Below are positions 31,431-43,463 of a DNA stretch of 60,000 bases, piece by piece; the first letter of the stretch is position 1, and each line of letters opens with the position of its first letter. The position numbers and the translations under genes were made by a program. The notes under the pieces are model-generated. The model saw nothing but the letters and a program-made list of their open reading frames with translations, was not told where the DNA came from and did not search any database. The DNA lies in assembly GCA_014529385.2 (NCBI GenBank), contig CM043950.1:73975935-74035934 (forward strand). The letters run 5' to 3'. Source of the DNA: Adiantum capillus-veneris (lineage: Eukaryota > Streptophyta > Polypodiopsida > Polypodiales > Pteridaceae).

Positions 31431-32990
31431 TTGGGCCAAGGACCAGAAACTATTCCAAGAGAGGAACTCCACGAGAGATCATTTGGGAGAAATGATAAAA
31501 AACCTGAACCTACCTCATCACAAAGAAAACTGTGTGACACTAAAGCCAGTCTAGGTCTACACGAGTCACTATTTCCAACAAATTGTTTTGAAGGACTCGG
31601 GATAGGACCAACTGCCAAGAGATTGGGAGTTGAACCAAATAGACGTATCAGACCAGCTGATTTTAGAAAATGGGCCAAAAAATACAGTGGATCTGGGGAT
31701 CCATATGACCACTTTCTTTAAGCAAGTGCTAAGAGCAGATCGCATATTTGATTTCCATACTCAATTTGAGGGATTTGGAATGACATTAGAAGGAAAAGAA
31801 CTGACATGATTCCAAAACATTCCACCGAGGTCAATCATGGACTTAAATACATTAGGTCAGGGATTTGTAGTTGCATGTTCCAAAATGGGGACCAAACATT
31901 ATATTGTAGCTTCAAACAAAAACAAGGCGAGTCTGTTAGAGATTGTGCAACTAGAATGAGGCAATACAAATTGCAAGATGCCCAAAACTAGAAATACCTG
32001 CAAAAGAAATATTATCAACATTATTTCTAGAAGGACTGCTAAACAAACAACTTCATGCTATATTGTATAGCAAGAAGCATATGACCCTAGAAGAGTGTGT
32101 ATCGGATGCCATTGACTTGGGAGACAATTGTGAATTTTCAATAAAGAAGACGTCCCTAAGGATAATCAAAATGAGAAAACAGCATCCACCAAACCCGCAC
32201 AAGTAGGAAGGTTTGCTGCAGCACCGCTTACAGCCATAGAATACATGCTCAAAAGGATGAATGGAATGATGAATAACATGTAAAAAACACTTATAAGGGG
32301 ATGAGGGCAAGAGATACCTCAACAGGGACAACCAATTAGGCCACAAAAATGGTATGCGAAGGCAAATGGACCAATCATGAGACCAATGAGTGCTATTACC
32401 GACCAAAGTATGATGGGAATGTTCAACATGTGATTATGATGTCACAAGAACAATCCATGTACAAATATTAGCCTAATATGACCCCAACTCAAAGATCACC
32501 AATGGATATGGAAAGAAGTCAACCCGTGTTGGATCAACAACCTCCATATCTTGGACATAATGCAGTGCCGGTAATGCATCCTGAGGGAATCACAGAAGAA
32601 CAAGCACTTCTGCCTGTTACACCCTATGTTGAGCCTAGTCCATCTGCAGTAATGGTAGAAGGAGAGTGGTATAATTCACATCCATCACCAATGGAAGAAA
32701 TTGCCACTATACTACACCAGAGCTTGCACCAATGTACTATGTAGCTAATCAAGGTGTTAGACCTATGATGGTAAGACCCATGATTAAGCCAAGAACTAGA
32801 AATTGTCATAATTGTGGTGCAGATGATCACGGGAAAAATGAATTCTCAGAGCCTAAGAAGGACATTAGGTCGGTTGAAGCTTTTTGTATATAATGTTGCA
32901 AAAAGGGAGGATACTTCCCTGAAGATTGTCCAAAAAATCATTTAAACAAGGGTAAAATAGTAGTGAACGTAGTCCAAATGATACCTGATA
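31431..32990 (+). pseudogene. Element D gag, broken, with zinc-knuckle-like motifs
   Basis: ORF 31431-31721 ends RPADFRKWAKKYSGSGDPYDHFL, resembling the start of a Ty3 capsid domain. The following sequence, in shifted frames, reads FEGFGMTLEGKEL and MFQNGDQTLYCSFKQKQGESVRDCATRMRQY (31806-31991), the 'F....QG.S...Y..R..' part of the capsid. Near 32810-32940 come NCHNCGADDHGKNE and CCKKGGYFPEDCPKN, decayed CCHC zinc knuckles. At least five stops or shifts separate the parts. The protein would form the particle shell and bind RNA. Confidence 0.65.
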
Positions 32991-34080
32991 GCTCATCGGA
33001 GAGTGAACCTTTTGTTCCAATCAAGGCTAAGAAAAAGAAACATAATCACCAGAGCCTAGGCTAAGAAAAACAAACCTAATTCCGTTGATGATTCTGAGAA
33101 TACTAAAATTTTCTCTCAAAAAACCAAAAGAAGAAGAAGCTAGAGGTATGAGATAAGAAAAAAGAAACAAAGGGTTGAAATCGAGGAGAAAGCCAAGAAA
33201 CTATTCTAGGAAAAAGTGAAAGAAATTGGAAGTGAAATCAAGGAAACCAAAGTGAAATCTGGAGGATCAACTTTGGTAGACAAAATTTTTGAGCTAATCA
33301 CTGCAGCCTTGGAAGCTTACTAGGCGGGACTTAAAGCAAGCCAAAACATAGAAAACAAATGGAAAAACCGTCTTTCTCCAACATGGAAGCAGTTAAGCGT
33401 GAATCTTATCAAAATTTGGTAAGAATTACTCAAGAGATACTGGAAAAACAAAAACCCAAGCTCGAGAGTATTGCAAAAACCTGAGGAGCTTGTGGTAGGA
33501 GCCACTAAAGAGAAATCCAAAGCGGTGGTAGAACCCCATTTTAAAACTAAAAAGCCAGAACTCATAGTGCCTGACAATGAATATGCCTTACATAGAGTTC
33601 CGTTCGTGGAAGAAGACTGGCCAGGACACTTATGGGAACAAGATAGAGTGATTAATAATGGGAGCCTAACTTTGAAGTCAGCTCCTATAGAGAAAGTTTG
33701 GTTAGAAAATCTACCTCCTGATATGGACATGGATGTACAATCCTTGTATGCGGATTGCGGCTCTAAAGCTTCAGGACTGTCTAAACCAATGACTCTAAAA
33801 ACACTACCCTCTTACTTGGGAGATAACGAAGACGAATCCATAGTGTGTAAAACCAGTCAGATAAAAAGAGTGGAACACACCCTAGACGTAGACAACATCC
33901 ATTCAATCATTCCTACACCCATTCAATGCACTCTTACCTTAGGAGATCTGTAAAAAACCAGGCGGTACTTATGGAATGATCTAGAAAAAACTCTAGAGAA
34001 GGTGGGGATAACAGGGCTAATCGCAAAAAAATATGAAAAATTGAAACAAGAATTGGATAACAAAGAGATTAGGTAAGTCC
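32991..34080 (+). pseudogene. Element D gag-protease linker
   Basis: Lysine- and glutamate-rich reading with stops (KAKKKKH, then ORF 33471-33953, which has no recognised domain). Coding-like composition and position between gag and protease suggest a polyprotein spacer. Its function is unknown. Confidence 0.45.
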
Positions 34081-34082
34081 CA

Positions 34083-34415
34083 ATGAACAAAGTCAGAGAA
34101 TACTACGAGCGGGAAGAAGGAAACACAACCCTTCTAGTAAGACATAATGATATAGAAACCATGGCAATACTGGATAGTGGGGCAAGCATAGCCATAGCCA
34201 CGAAAACAATATGGGAAGCATGGGAAAAACCAGCCATTAGACACAATCTAATGAAATTACAATTGGCTTATGGGCACATCGAAAGACCCTTAGGATTGCT
34301 TGAAAAAGTGATAGTTAGTTCTTGTGGAGTTGATTATCAACATACTTTTGCAATAGTGGACTTTGGAAAGAAACTCAATTATGAATTCATCTTCGGAAGG
34401 CCATTCATGCGATAA
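34083..34415 (+). pseudogene. Element D aspartic protease
   Basis: MAILDSGASIAIATKTIWE carries a classic DSGAS active-site loop (about 34170-34187), and YEFIFGRPFMR the 'ILGRP-L' end 75 residues later. The 110-residue ORF covers the whole domain, which keeps its catalytic residues. It ends in a TAA at 34413. It would have been part of a longer polyprotein, so the ORF's ATG is not a true start. Confidence 0.8.
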
Positions 34416-35374
34416 GGACAACTCATCCAGGATTGGGGAAACAACAACTTGTACTTGAAGCAAGTGGGATCAATAACAAGGGTTAATCTAAAAGATCACG
34501 CTTATAGAGATGTTATGGAAACACCCATACAAGAATTTGACTCAATCTCTTTGGCTGAAACAAAGCTTCCATTTTGGTTAAACAAAGACACACCTATTTG
34601 GATGTGTGGAGCCTCAGAAAACGGGATCTTAAAACAAGAAGATGTATCTTAGAAAGGATTGCACAAATGAAGCTTTATATACCTGAACCCTTTTTGGAGC
34701 GTTTGTTTGAGCCATTTGAGTAGACTCAAATTTTAGCAGCAATGGATGTGTGTGTAAATACGTCTATGCCTACTCAATTTTGCAATGAGGACGGCTATGA
34801 CATAATTCCCATACAAATGATTTCAACCCTTCACATTGAAGAAAAAATTCATAAGCCCAAGGACTTAGTGAAAGTTCAACAAGTCTTTTCATACAACTAC
34901 TATGATGCAGCAGATGAGTTAGAAGAATGTTCAGCTACCTCAGATGATCCGGGGTTGGAAAAAGAATAGGTGAGAGCTAAACTACTCATGAAAGGAGGGA
35001 AGGAAAAGCTTTTTAACTTTCCAAACCGGAAACTGAGAAGACAAAAATGGTATAGAAGAAAAAGAGACACCAAAAACTTAAAATCTAAACCCATACCATC
35101 AGTCTCTAGTAGAACACAGTTTTTGATGCAAATAAATGCACATGATTATGTCAAAGACAAAGTTACGGGTAGATATCCTTCAGCCAAAACGCAAGAAATA
35201 TCAAAAACATCGAGAAAAACGAGAAAGGAAACTCAATCAAAACCTAAATACCAGGACAAGGATTTGGCCATGACACGAGTTGAACGAAAAAAGAAATATC
35301 AAGAGTTAAAGAAAGCTCGAAATAATATGTACACCACGTAAATAGAAACCACCGAGGAAGAAGGTAAGGATGTA
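34416..35374 (+). pseudogene. Element D protease-RT linker
   Basis: Successive ORFs (34449-34652, 34742-34969, 34970-35341) broken by single stops. The last is strongly basic (KGGKEKLFNFPNRKLRRQKW). No recognised domain. The last two ORFs are directly adjacent in one frame, so a single stop (34967) separates them. Confidence 0.45.
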
Positions 35375-36529
35375 ATGAGTGTCCCATCCCATTACAAGAA
35401 ATATACTCTCCAAGACCAAAACATCATAGTCGAACAACCTTTCAGGGAACTAAGAAAACAGGGTGAGTCCTACGAAGGACCTGAAAATGCACAAAAGATA
35501 GATCTGGCCGAACCAGGAGAAGAGCCTAGACCTGCCTACATTGCAAATGACCTGACGGACGAGAAAGAAGAGCTTTTGTTAAGCTTATTGAAAGAATACC
35601 AATATATCTTTGCTTGGTCTTATACGGATCTCAAGGGTGTTGATCTAGAAATCTGTCAGCATACCATACCTATGAGAGATAATGTGAAACCAAGCAAATA
35701 CAGACCATATACTTCAAATAGAGACCATATCAAAGAAGAGTTAGAAAAGCTCAAAGAATCCTAATTCATTTATAAAATTGAACAATAGATTGGGTGTCTC
35801 CAATTGTGGTAGTACCCAGGAAAAATGAAAAATTAAGGGTGTGTGTTAATCTTAAGAAAGTGAATGCATCCACCATTAGATACAACTTTCCTCTTCCAAT
35901 CACTGAGCATGTTTTAGAGCGAGTTGTAGGAAAAGAAGCTTATAGTTTTTTAGATGGCTTTTTAGGATACAATAAACTTTTGATTGACCTTAAAGATCAA
36001 CCTAAAACTGCCTTTGCAACTGAATGGGATATTTTTGCCTTTTGGGTTAACTAATGCTCCTGTCACCTTTCAAAGATTGATGATCCATGCTTTTCAGGAA
36101 TATATTTTCTTGGAAGTATATATGGATGATCTATGTGTACATTCATCAATCGGGTCTAATCATTTTGAACACCTCAAAAAGGTATTCGAAGTATATATGG
36201 ATGATCTATGTGTACATTCATCAATCGGGGCTAATCATTTTGAACACCTCAAAAAGGTATTCGAAAAATGTAGACGTTATAGGATTTGCTTAAATCCTGA
36301 AAAGTGCACATTTATGGGCAGACAAGAAAAAATTCTTGGACATATAGTGTCTAAAAATGGCATAGCTATTGATATGGATAAAATTCATGTTATTGTTGAA
36401 TTACTTAGACCGACAACAATAAAAGGGGTACAACCTTTCGTGGGACATTGTGGATATTATAGACGATTCATTTACATGTACGCTATAATTGCAAAACCCA
36501 TGTACATATTAATTACACTCTTTGAATAA
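35375..36529 (+). pseudogene. Element D reverse transcriptase with duplicated YMDD box
   Basis: ORF 35375-35764 holds the N-terminal RT part (LKEYQYIFAWSYTDLKGVD, CQHTIPMRDNVKPSKYRPY). After a stop and shift, SPIVVVPRKNEKLRVCVNLK and AYSFLDGFLGYNKLLIDLKD follow, then in another frame FGLTNAPVTFQRLM. The catalytic segment LEVYMDDLCVHSS occurs twice: a 75-base unit (25 codons) is repeated head to tail at 36113-36187 and 36188-36262, in frame, with one base different. KCTFMGRQEKILGHIVSKNG then continues normally. Catalytic YMDD copies are at 36119-36130 and 36194-36205. The enzyme would copy RNA to DNA. This version cannot fold normally. Confidence 0.85.
36113..36262 (+). repeat. 75-bp in-frame tandem duplication of the RT catalytic box
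   Basis: Two adjacent 75-base units starting GAAGTATATATGGATGATCT. They differ at one base seen (CGGGTC against CGGGGC, Ser to Ala). The length is a multiple of three, so the frame is kept across both. Confidence 0.95.
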
Positions 36530-37070
36530 ACTGATGAGTGTGAAGAATCCTTCATGAAGCTAAAGCAATCTATCACTTCAGACCCAATATTGAAAGCACC
36601 AGATTGGAATAAGATATTCCACATACATGTAGATGCTTCCAATTTTGCCATTGGGTGTATACTAGCTCAACCAGGAGACGAAAAATTTGATTTTCCTATT
36701 TCTTATGCTAGTAGATAGTTGAATATGGCATAGAAAAACTATACAACCACCGAAAGGGAAGGATTATGAACGATCTATGTCATAAAAAAGTATAGACATT
36801 ACCTATTAGCTAACAAATTTGTGTTCTTTGTGGACCACCAAGCCTTATTGTACTTGGTCAACAAGCCATGCAACACGGGAAGTATAGTAGATTTTTCATT
36901 ATTCTTTTGGTATTTACTTTCAGTATAGTTGTAAAAAAGGGCACCACTCACCAAAGAGCATATTATTTATCAAGGATTATTTTGGGAGAACCACCGAAAG
37001 GGGTAGACAATGATCTACCATATGACAATGATCTGTTCTCCATGGAAATGATACCCGATGGTCAGAAAAT
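36530..37070 (+). pseudogene. Element D RNase H
   Basis: ESFMKLKQSITSDPILKAPD and FHIHVDASNFAIGCILAQPG give the connection and first Asp strand. PISYASR, two TAG codons, then KNYTTTEREGL give the Glu region. VFFVDHQALLYLVNKP has the second Asp (VDHQ). Later PLTKEHIIYQ-like sequence stands where 'DHLSR' is expected, in a shifted frame (ORF 36868-37083 reads AYYLSRIILGEPPKG there, with Tyr for the final Asp-His). Several stops make it inactive. Confidence 0.78.
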
Positions 37071-37540
37071 ATGGTTTCATTGATGACCATAGCTCAAGTG
37101 GATTTGCAAATACCACTTCCTATTAGAACCAAATTAATTGGGCAATGGGCTATGTATCAATTACTAGCTGGAAGGCTATACAAAAGAAATCAGGATGGAA
37201 TATTGCTTTTGTGTATTAATTCTAAAGAGAAAACCAATACTAAAGTCAAGCACATATTACCATAGTGGGACTTCAATTTACGAAAGACCAAACTATGCAA
37301 TGGATCTTTAGACTTGGAGTATTTCGGCCAACCATGAGGAGTGACATTCACTCATTTGTAAAAGAATGTCCTCAATGCAAGAAACAAGCACCCATACCTC
37401 ATGTGACATTTTTCCAAATATTACTCGTTCCTAAGTGGAGTAACTATCTAGTTACTTACTTATCAAGCCGAACATTTTGTGAGGATATGAGTATCTTCGA
37501 GCAGGGAACTTAACACAAGATGGATTTGGAGGTAAAAGGA
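37071..37540 (+). pseudogene. Element D integrase N-terminal part, truncated
   Basis: ORF 37071-37265 contains LAGRLYKRNQDGILLLCINS, the usual lead-in to integrase. ORF 37265-37513 contains DIHSFVKECPQCKKQAPIP, the CX2C half of the zinc-binding domain. The histidine half is poor. A short segment PKWSNYLVTYLSS follows, which I cannot place. No DDE catalytic core is found after 37540, so the integrase is lost by deletion. Confidence 0.65.
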
Positions 37541-39009
37541 GCACTTATCTTCTTGGGAAATTGTACAATCGACGAAGCAATGGAGAGTTAAGACTCAAAA
37601 CACTCAACCACAACAATTCATCAAAGAAAAACCAAGATACAAATGGCGAGTTAAAGCTCCACAATCGTCATCATTGATACCAAACTGAAGTCAGCGTGCC
37701 AAAGCATCCATAAATCAACTACATGATTTTCTCTTTAGGAAATAGCAACCAGAAGCCTCGACCACAGAAACTCTTGAGTTAATTACTCAAGACCCAACTC
37801 TTGCACAACACAATGGTTTGAACTAGATTGATCTTTGAAGCATGGTAGAGCCAACCAAGTCTATGCATAGACACGATCGTGCACACAGTCGTCCCGAAGT
37901 ACACCAGCTAGGAAGGATGGAAGGGAACTAAGTAATTAAGGAAAATGTTGAAGAGAATTGGATGTTAACGTGTTTTTTTTTGCAAAATTACCTAATGATT
38001 TCCTTACAAAATCATCAACAGGTAAAATTTAACTGATAACATCTCTTCGATGAGTGTAAATAGTGTATATACTATCAAAAATCATCAAAAAATGGCCTTT
38101 TTTTGTTATTTTCATCATTTTTCTTGATATTGGGACTTAAAAATAGAGAAATCCACCAAAAACAATAAAGAAATCTTTCTCAATGGATTTCCTTAATTAT
38201 TGATTTTTTACTTTGCTTTTTTAGCACTTTTTATTATTTTCTTTGCTTTTGTTAATAAACATGTCAAAAATTAATAATAAATAGCAAATGAGCTCAGATG
38301 GAGAAAATGAAGATACGTTGATGATCACAGGGACAAGCTGGACATGCACAAGAAATTCCAATCGAATCGACAGATGGAAGCGGGAAGCCTGGATTAGGCC
38401 GCCAAGGCCTACTTTCGTAGAATGAGCTAGCGCAATCCGATTGAAGAAATTTTTGAGTCTAACATAGATTTCACCGCTTAGTAGGAATAACAGGGGAGTT
38501 TGGAGAAAAATAGTTTGGAAAGTCCAAGTATAGATATCCAAGGTAGCCCAAAATCACCTCATTTCCATCAGTCACTATTGGAGGAGAGAGCTTTCTGCCT
38601 TCTTCGCGCGCGATTTCCGAAGTCTACAGTTGTCCATTTACAACATCATCTCACACGAGACATGAGGGGTAAGTTCTAAACTTATCAATGAACAATTCTA
38701 TATGGACGGGTAGCAAGTCTAGGCTCAGGAAAAACCCCTAGAAACCGAGTTGTGCACAAAGTCCTACAACACAAAAGTGACCATAGCGGCCAGTCAACTC
38801 AACCAAATTGGACAAGGCTTGAACTGTAGCATGCTCCAATGTAATAGAACACTTTCATATCACCAAATGACCATTTGGCAGGGGCTGAGGGGGTCCTAAG
38901 TAAATACTCTAGGTTCTTGCCATATGCCAGAATGGATTGTGACTCCACAAGCAGCTTATAAACTGGGTCGATACACAATGTATCTAGATGGTTTCATGGA
39001 AACAAACAA
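37541..39009. other. Unassigned stretch downstream of element D pol
   Basis: No convincing coding and no copy of the D LTR. ORF 38541-38221 (minus) has no known domain. Likely element D 3' noncoding DNA mixed with flanking sequence. Confidence 0.4.
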
Positions 39010-40010
39010 GGTAAGTTATCAAACAACAGAAAATAGCTTGAAGGCTACAAAGCGTTAAATTTGACATATGAAGTTAAACTAGCTTCAAAAGTGAGTAACC
39101 AACTCTACATGACAAGTAGTCACAAAAATTGGTGATTTCAGAGTCGAGGAGAGCACGAAGTAATATCGATATGACCGAACTTTACCAAATTCATTTTAGG
39201 ACTTGTTTTAGATGTATTAAAGATGTTTAGGTCATCAAATTATCAATTCTTGTAAAAAAGTGACTGGTGTAAATAATCACGACGATTATTTACTTTTGTT
39301 CTTGATTGACTTGGAATTGATCTCTTCACTCCACGTATCGCTCGTACAAATTTACTACATGCCAAATGTCAAGCATGAGCCAAAATGATCAAGAAAAACT
39401 CTGAATTTGTCAAAAAACGCACCAAACTCTTTTCAATCCAAATTTTTAGTTAACTATCATATTTTTTGATCCAAATCACCCCATATCTCACACACACACA
39501 CACTCTACATCATGTCTAGAACCAAGTTGCAACAAAAAAAAAGAGTACAAATTGATGAAAAAGATAATAATTGTAATTATTTACTTTTTTATCAAAATGG
39601 ATACAATTTGTAACTTTGACCTTATGGGACCAAAGAACATGATGTCCCAAGTCCACAAATAAAGCTTGAGCAAGTTTGGATATCAAAAACTCAAAATATC
39701 TTTATATCTACTGTTTTAGAGACTGAAAGCTTAAATCTGGCACCATTTCCACCCAGTGCACTCAAATGAGCCCATACTTCACTCAGAGTACCTAAATGCA
39801 TATGTTTCAAGCCTATGATGTCAAAAATGCAAAAACTTGGAAAAAAATTCAAACTATTAATATTCGCGATTATTTACTTTTGTTGCAATTTTTGCATGAA
39901 CTGCATAATTTTGATCTCTACATGTTTTTATGTATCTATGCATGCTCCAAAACTAATATAAAGAAAAAATGGACATCATTTCCTAGCAATTAAGACTCAG
40001 GGCATTTTAC
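39010..40010 (+). repeat. Second palindrome-bearing tandem repeat array (3' side of element D)
   Basis: Palindromic cores near 39268 (TAAATAATCACGACGATTATTTACTTTTG), 39563 and 39858 are spaced 295 bases apart. They share the ATTATTTACTTTT core with the 29290-30480 array. The rest of each monomer is strongly diverged. A CA microsatellite interrupts at about 39491-39505. Confidence 0.65.
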
Positions 40011-40360
40011 AGCGGAATTTGCAAAAATTTCTAACTTTGACACTGCATTCACTTAACAGGAGCAATGCAAGCGGCTGACAAGGCAAAGAAAAGGGTATCC
40101 CAGAACGATAAGATACAATAGTTGCCATCGTACTAGTTAGATCCAAGCTCAATGACGACAACAAAATCAACCTACTTGTCTAAATAACAACTCAAAGAAA
40201 ACAGCACAATGGTTTTCAGTGGCAGATTGAAGAGCGAAGAAGGACACTAGGTAGAATTGCAAATGCTACCTAAGGAGGTTTATGATGTAGCAACAAATCT
40301 AGACACCAAGGAAACCAACAGAAGGCTGGGGCTTCAAGATTTCTATGACGAGGAACCATG
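40011..40360. other. Unassigned spacer before element E
   Basis: No domain-bearing ORF and no repeat relation seen. It ends where the truncated LTR of element E begins. Confidence 0.4.
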
Positions 40361-40566
40361 CGGGAAAGGTGCATTGTGACCCTTGAGAGGTGCACCTAGC
40401 AATGCTATGCTACTACTTAAGTAGTTCATTTGTACACACCAATAAGTTAGTTCATTTTCTAATCAAGTTGTCATTTTGAGCGCGCTCTCTCTCTCTCTCA
40501 TCATTAGTGTACTTATCAATTGTGTCATTATGAATTCTATTCTTGTTGATCCACCCTAACTCAACA
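40361..40566 (+). repeat. Element E 5' LTR, 5'-truncated
   Basis: GGGAAAGGTGC to CTAACTCAACA matches the last 220 or so bases of the complete LTR at 51015-51462. The first half of the LTR is missing. A short CT tract lies at about 40486-40499. Confidence 0.75.
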
Positions 40567-40568
40567 AG

Positions 40569-40580
40569 TGGTATCACAGC
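40569..40580 (+). other. Primer-binding site of element E, initiator-Met type
   Basis: TGGTATCACAGC differs by one base from the standard plant TGGTATCAGAGC site (initiator Met tRNA). It follows the LTR end CAACA by two bases. It is the only intact primer site in the element. Confidence 0.8.
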
Positions 40581-41018
40581 TTACGGTATGATTAGCATTC
40601 TTTAAGAATTTTACCCTTAATTGTATATCTCACTAATTGAGTCCAACCTATCTATGTGTGGACATGTCCTTGGTAGACCCAAGAGGCCACTACCCTCCAT
40701 GGATTAGACAAGCTTCATTAGAGAGTATCGGCTTCTTTTTTTTATTAGCTTGCAATGAGCACAAGCATTATAGGATCATCTCTATGCTAGAGATCCCCCT
40801 ATTGATTTTCGATCAATTGACTTAATTTCCTCATGTAAATGCATCTAGATTGTTTTTCTATTGGTTTTCTAGTAATACGCATCTTTAATTAATCTTCCTA
40901 GCTTCACAATCACCAATCATTGCTCATGTCATTTCAAAGATCTCTCTGTTAGATTTCAAATGAGCTTTTAATTCCTTCATGTGTACACCGTTAGCTCACT
41001 TGATTGAGTTTCTCAATT

Positions 41019-41049
<31 letters not shown>

Positions 41050-42079
41050 ACAATTTGTGTCTACAGCAGCAAGACCAGAGAGCCTAAGTGTGTGTGTGTG
41101 TGTGGATGACATTCAATGCTAAAACCTTTTTGTTGTTCCTTGAAATGCCAACGCGCACTCACTAACATTGTGGGAATGCTGCCTATATACCCCAAGTCCA
41201 AAAAGACGTGAAGGTAACCATTTTTGGGCACCCACTTCTGGTTTATCCGTCCACTGGTAGAATCCAGAAAGTCAACAAAATCCATTAGATTTCTTAGTTC
41301 ATGTTCATGCTTGATTGGATATTTCAAGGCTCTCTCGTGCGACTGCTTGCATCCACTTGGCCGTGCTCTCTTGTGATCACTGATTAGTGCCCCACTGATG
41401 ATGTGTGCTCAATTGTCCTTAAGGGACATTTCGGGTCCGCTAGGTTCCCTTGTCGCATGAGCACTAGGCCACCCAAGCTTTGAGAGCTCCCCCCCCCCCC
41501 CCCCCCTTGCGGCCCCCCAAGAACAAGAGCAATTTCCCACATTACCTTGGCCAATACAGAGCCCCTTTTTTATTGGAGGTCAATCCCACGAGCTGCAGCA
41601 TTTTTTAAAACTTCAAGCATGAATAACTTCTTCAAGCACACAAAAATGTTCCAAAGGGCGTAAAACTTCGAGCTCCAAGGGTTCCAAGAGAAACTCCAAG
41701 GTTTCAACAACCACTTGAAAGGCTTCAACTCTCTTAAACTTCTAAAAAAGCTACTATGTCTCTTCAAGAGGGAATTTGAAAGGAGATTTTAAAGCTTCGA
41801 CCTCAAGATTCAATTTTCTCTTAGCCATCTTTCTCATTGTCCCCAAGTTTTTTATACTTCAAAGATAACAAATTTCCATGGCACAACCACTTTAAAATGC
41901 ATGTAAGCATCACCTATCACCTAAAAGGATAGCTAATTGAAGTGTCAACTTGTAAAGAGGATAGACACTTGCATTATCTCACATTAATCGGAAAGACCCC
42001 TCTCACGACACTATGGGAGAAAAATGAATTAAAAAATTCAACGGAGAAAGGTCCTATCCCTGGCAGACAAAGCTATGAG
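40581..42079 (+). other. Element E unit 1 leader
   Basis: Noncoding leader with a GT microsatellite (about 41023-41049) and a second near 41090-41102. From about 41130 it matches the leaders of all later units (CCTTGAAATGCCAACGCGC and onward). A C run lies at 41490-41507. TTCAAGCATGAATAACTTCTTC and following TTCAA-rich sequence also recur in each unit. Confidence 0.6.
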
Positions 42080-42740
42080 GATATCTCATGAGAAAAAAAC
42101 TATGGTTTGTTGTCAAACCACGCACCGCTACACCATCCACAGTCGACGATACATTCATTCAAAGCACAGTTTGCACAAATTCAAACAAAAGACGAACAAG
42201 CTCTAGAAATAATTATCACCTCATTACATGATAATTATGTGCACTTTACTGATGATTACGCTATGAAAATTCAAGCATGGAGAGTCCTAAAAGAAAATTT
42301 TGGTGCAAAGAAAAAAAAAAAGCTTTAAAAAGAATCAAGGGGAGAACATTTCAAGCCTCGTCACTAGGTTATTAAGCATCATTACTCAGTTAACTTATTT
42401 CGAATATCAAATCATACAAGAAGAAAGGTTAATGTGCTCTGAAGCGCTGTCCAAAAAATTTTACAACATAATCACAGTGCTAGAATAAAAAGAACGAACA
42501 CCAACTTTGCAACATGTCATCAATGCCTTGATTGAAGAAGAAAAGAAGAAAACCAAGAAGGCGTGAGCAAATAAAGGAGTTTACATTGCATCATCATCTG
42601 GGACTGCATCTTTATTAACTAGGATCAAGATTAAAAAGTGTCACGAATGCGGCAAATTGAGTATTTCTCCAAGGATTTTCACAAGAACATCTGTAGCAAC
42701 TGCGGCGTCACCATCAAAATGCCCAAGTAGCTAGCAGTAG
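42080..42740 (+). pseudogene. Element E unit 1 copia-type gag, broken
   Basis: ORF 42107-42328 reads AQIQTKDEQALEIIITSLHD, then HFTDDYAMKIQAWRVLKENFGAK, the standard 'DEQA...I..SL.D...YA...AW..L...FGAK' core of copia gag (UBN2-type). After frameshifts LVTRLLSIITQLTYFEYQI and IIQEERLM continue the domain. Near 42640, KKCHECGK begins a zinc knuckle whose second half is in another frame (FHKNICSNC). The protein would form the particle. Several shifts kill this copy. Confidence 0.78.
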
Positions 42741-43076
42741 AAGAAAATAAAAAATTAACCTTATAGAGAACAAACACGAAGATTGAAATCAAGAGGAGGA
42801 CAATTGCCTGCATATCTATGTTGTCATCAAGTACTTTCATGAATATACTGATGTACTCAATTTAGAAATGGATGGTCTTCCGCCTTATTCGTTTGAGGAG
42901 AGAATTCTTTAATTTTTGTGACACCATGACAAATAAGACCTACTTCTATTTTGTGGGACTACAGTACCCCAGTCTATATGACCCAGTCTATTGACTTAGT
43001 CTATGTGACTACTAGCCTATGGCATTCAATCTCGGTCTATGTTTCTTCAATATACTCCAAAATCCAAGAGGAGGAT

Positions 43077-43420
43077 TGTTGGGATTATGGCGTTTGGCCT
43101 AGACCTCTCAGCTTATATGGACATGACCTCTTGTACAGTCAATAATTAATCTAGTCACCCTATGACCATGTGAAGGCACATGACCTAGCTTACATGGTAG
43201 GTAAATCACACAAGAATCCAAATGAACGTCCCAATCAGCATGGTTTTTCCACATTTAAAGGAGCCACTCTTGACCTTTCAGGAGTTGTCCCTTGGCCCTT
43301 GGGAAAGGTGCATGGTGACCCTTGAGAGGTACACCTAGCCATACTCTACTACTACCTGAAGTAGCTCATTTGTACACACCAATAAGTTAGTTCATTTTCT
43401 AATCAAGTTTCCATTTTGAG

Positions 43421-43462
<42 letters not shown>
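43077..43462 (+). repeat. Element E inner LTR fragment, unit 2
   Basis: Starts TGTTGGGATTATGG after the purine-rich CCAAGAGGAGGAT, as an LTR after a polypurine tract. It ends in a CT microsatellite (43424-43462) joined straight to leader sequence, so the last 80 bases or so of the LTR are missing. Confidence 0.75.

Positions 43463-43463
<1 letters not shown>

Larger units (their letters stand above)
28020..40010 (+). mobile_element. Element D: long Ty3 LTR retrotransposon with repeat-filled UTRs
   Basis: LTR-like sequence, a tRNA-Asp-type primer site (28769), a 2 kb leader containing tandem repeats, an extra ORF, gag with zinc-knuckle-like motifs, protease, RT, RNase H and the start of integrase. 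After the coding break (about 37540) comes 1.4 kb of unassigned DNA and a second array of the same type of tandem repeat (39010-40010). No 3' LTR is seen; element E begins shortly after. Many stops. The lineage is uncertain: no archaeal RNase H and no chromodomain is visible. Confidence 0.75.
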
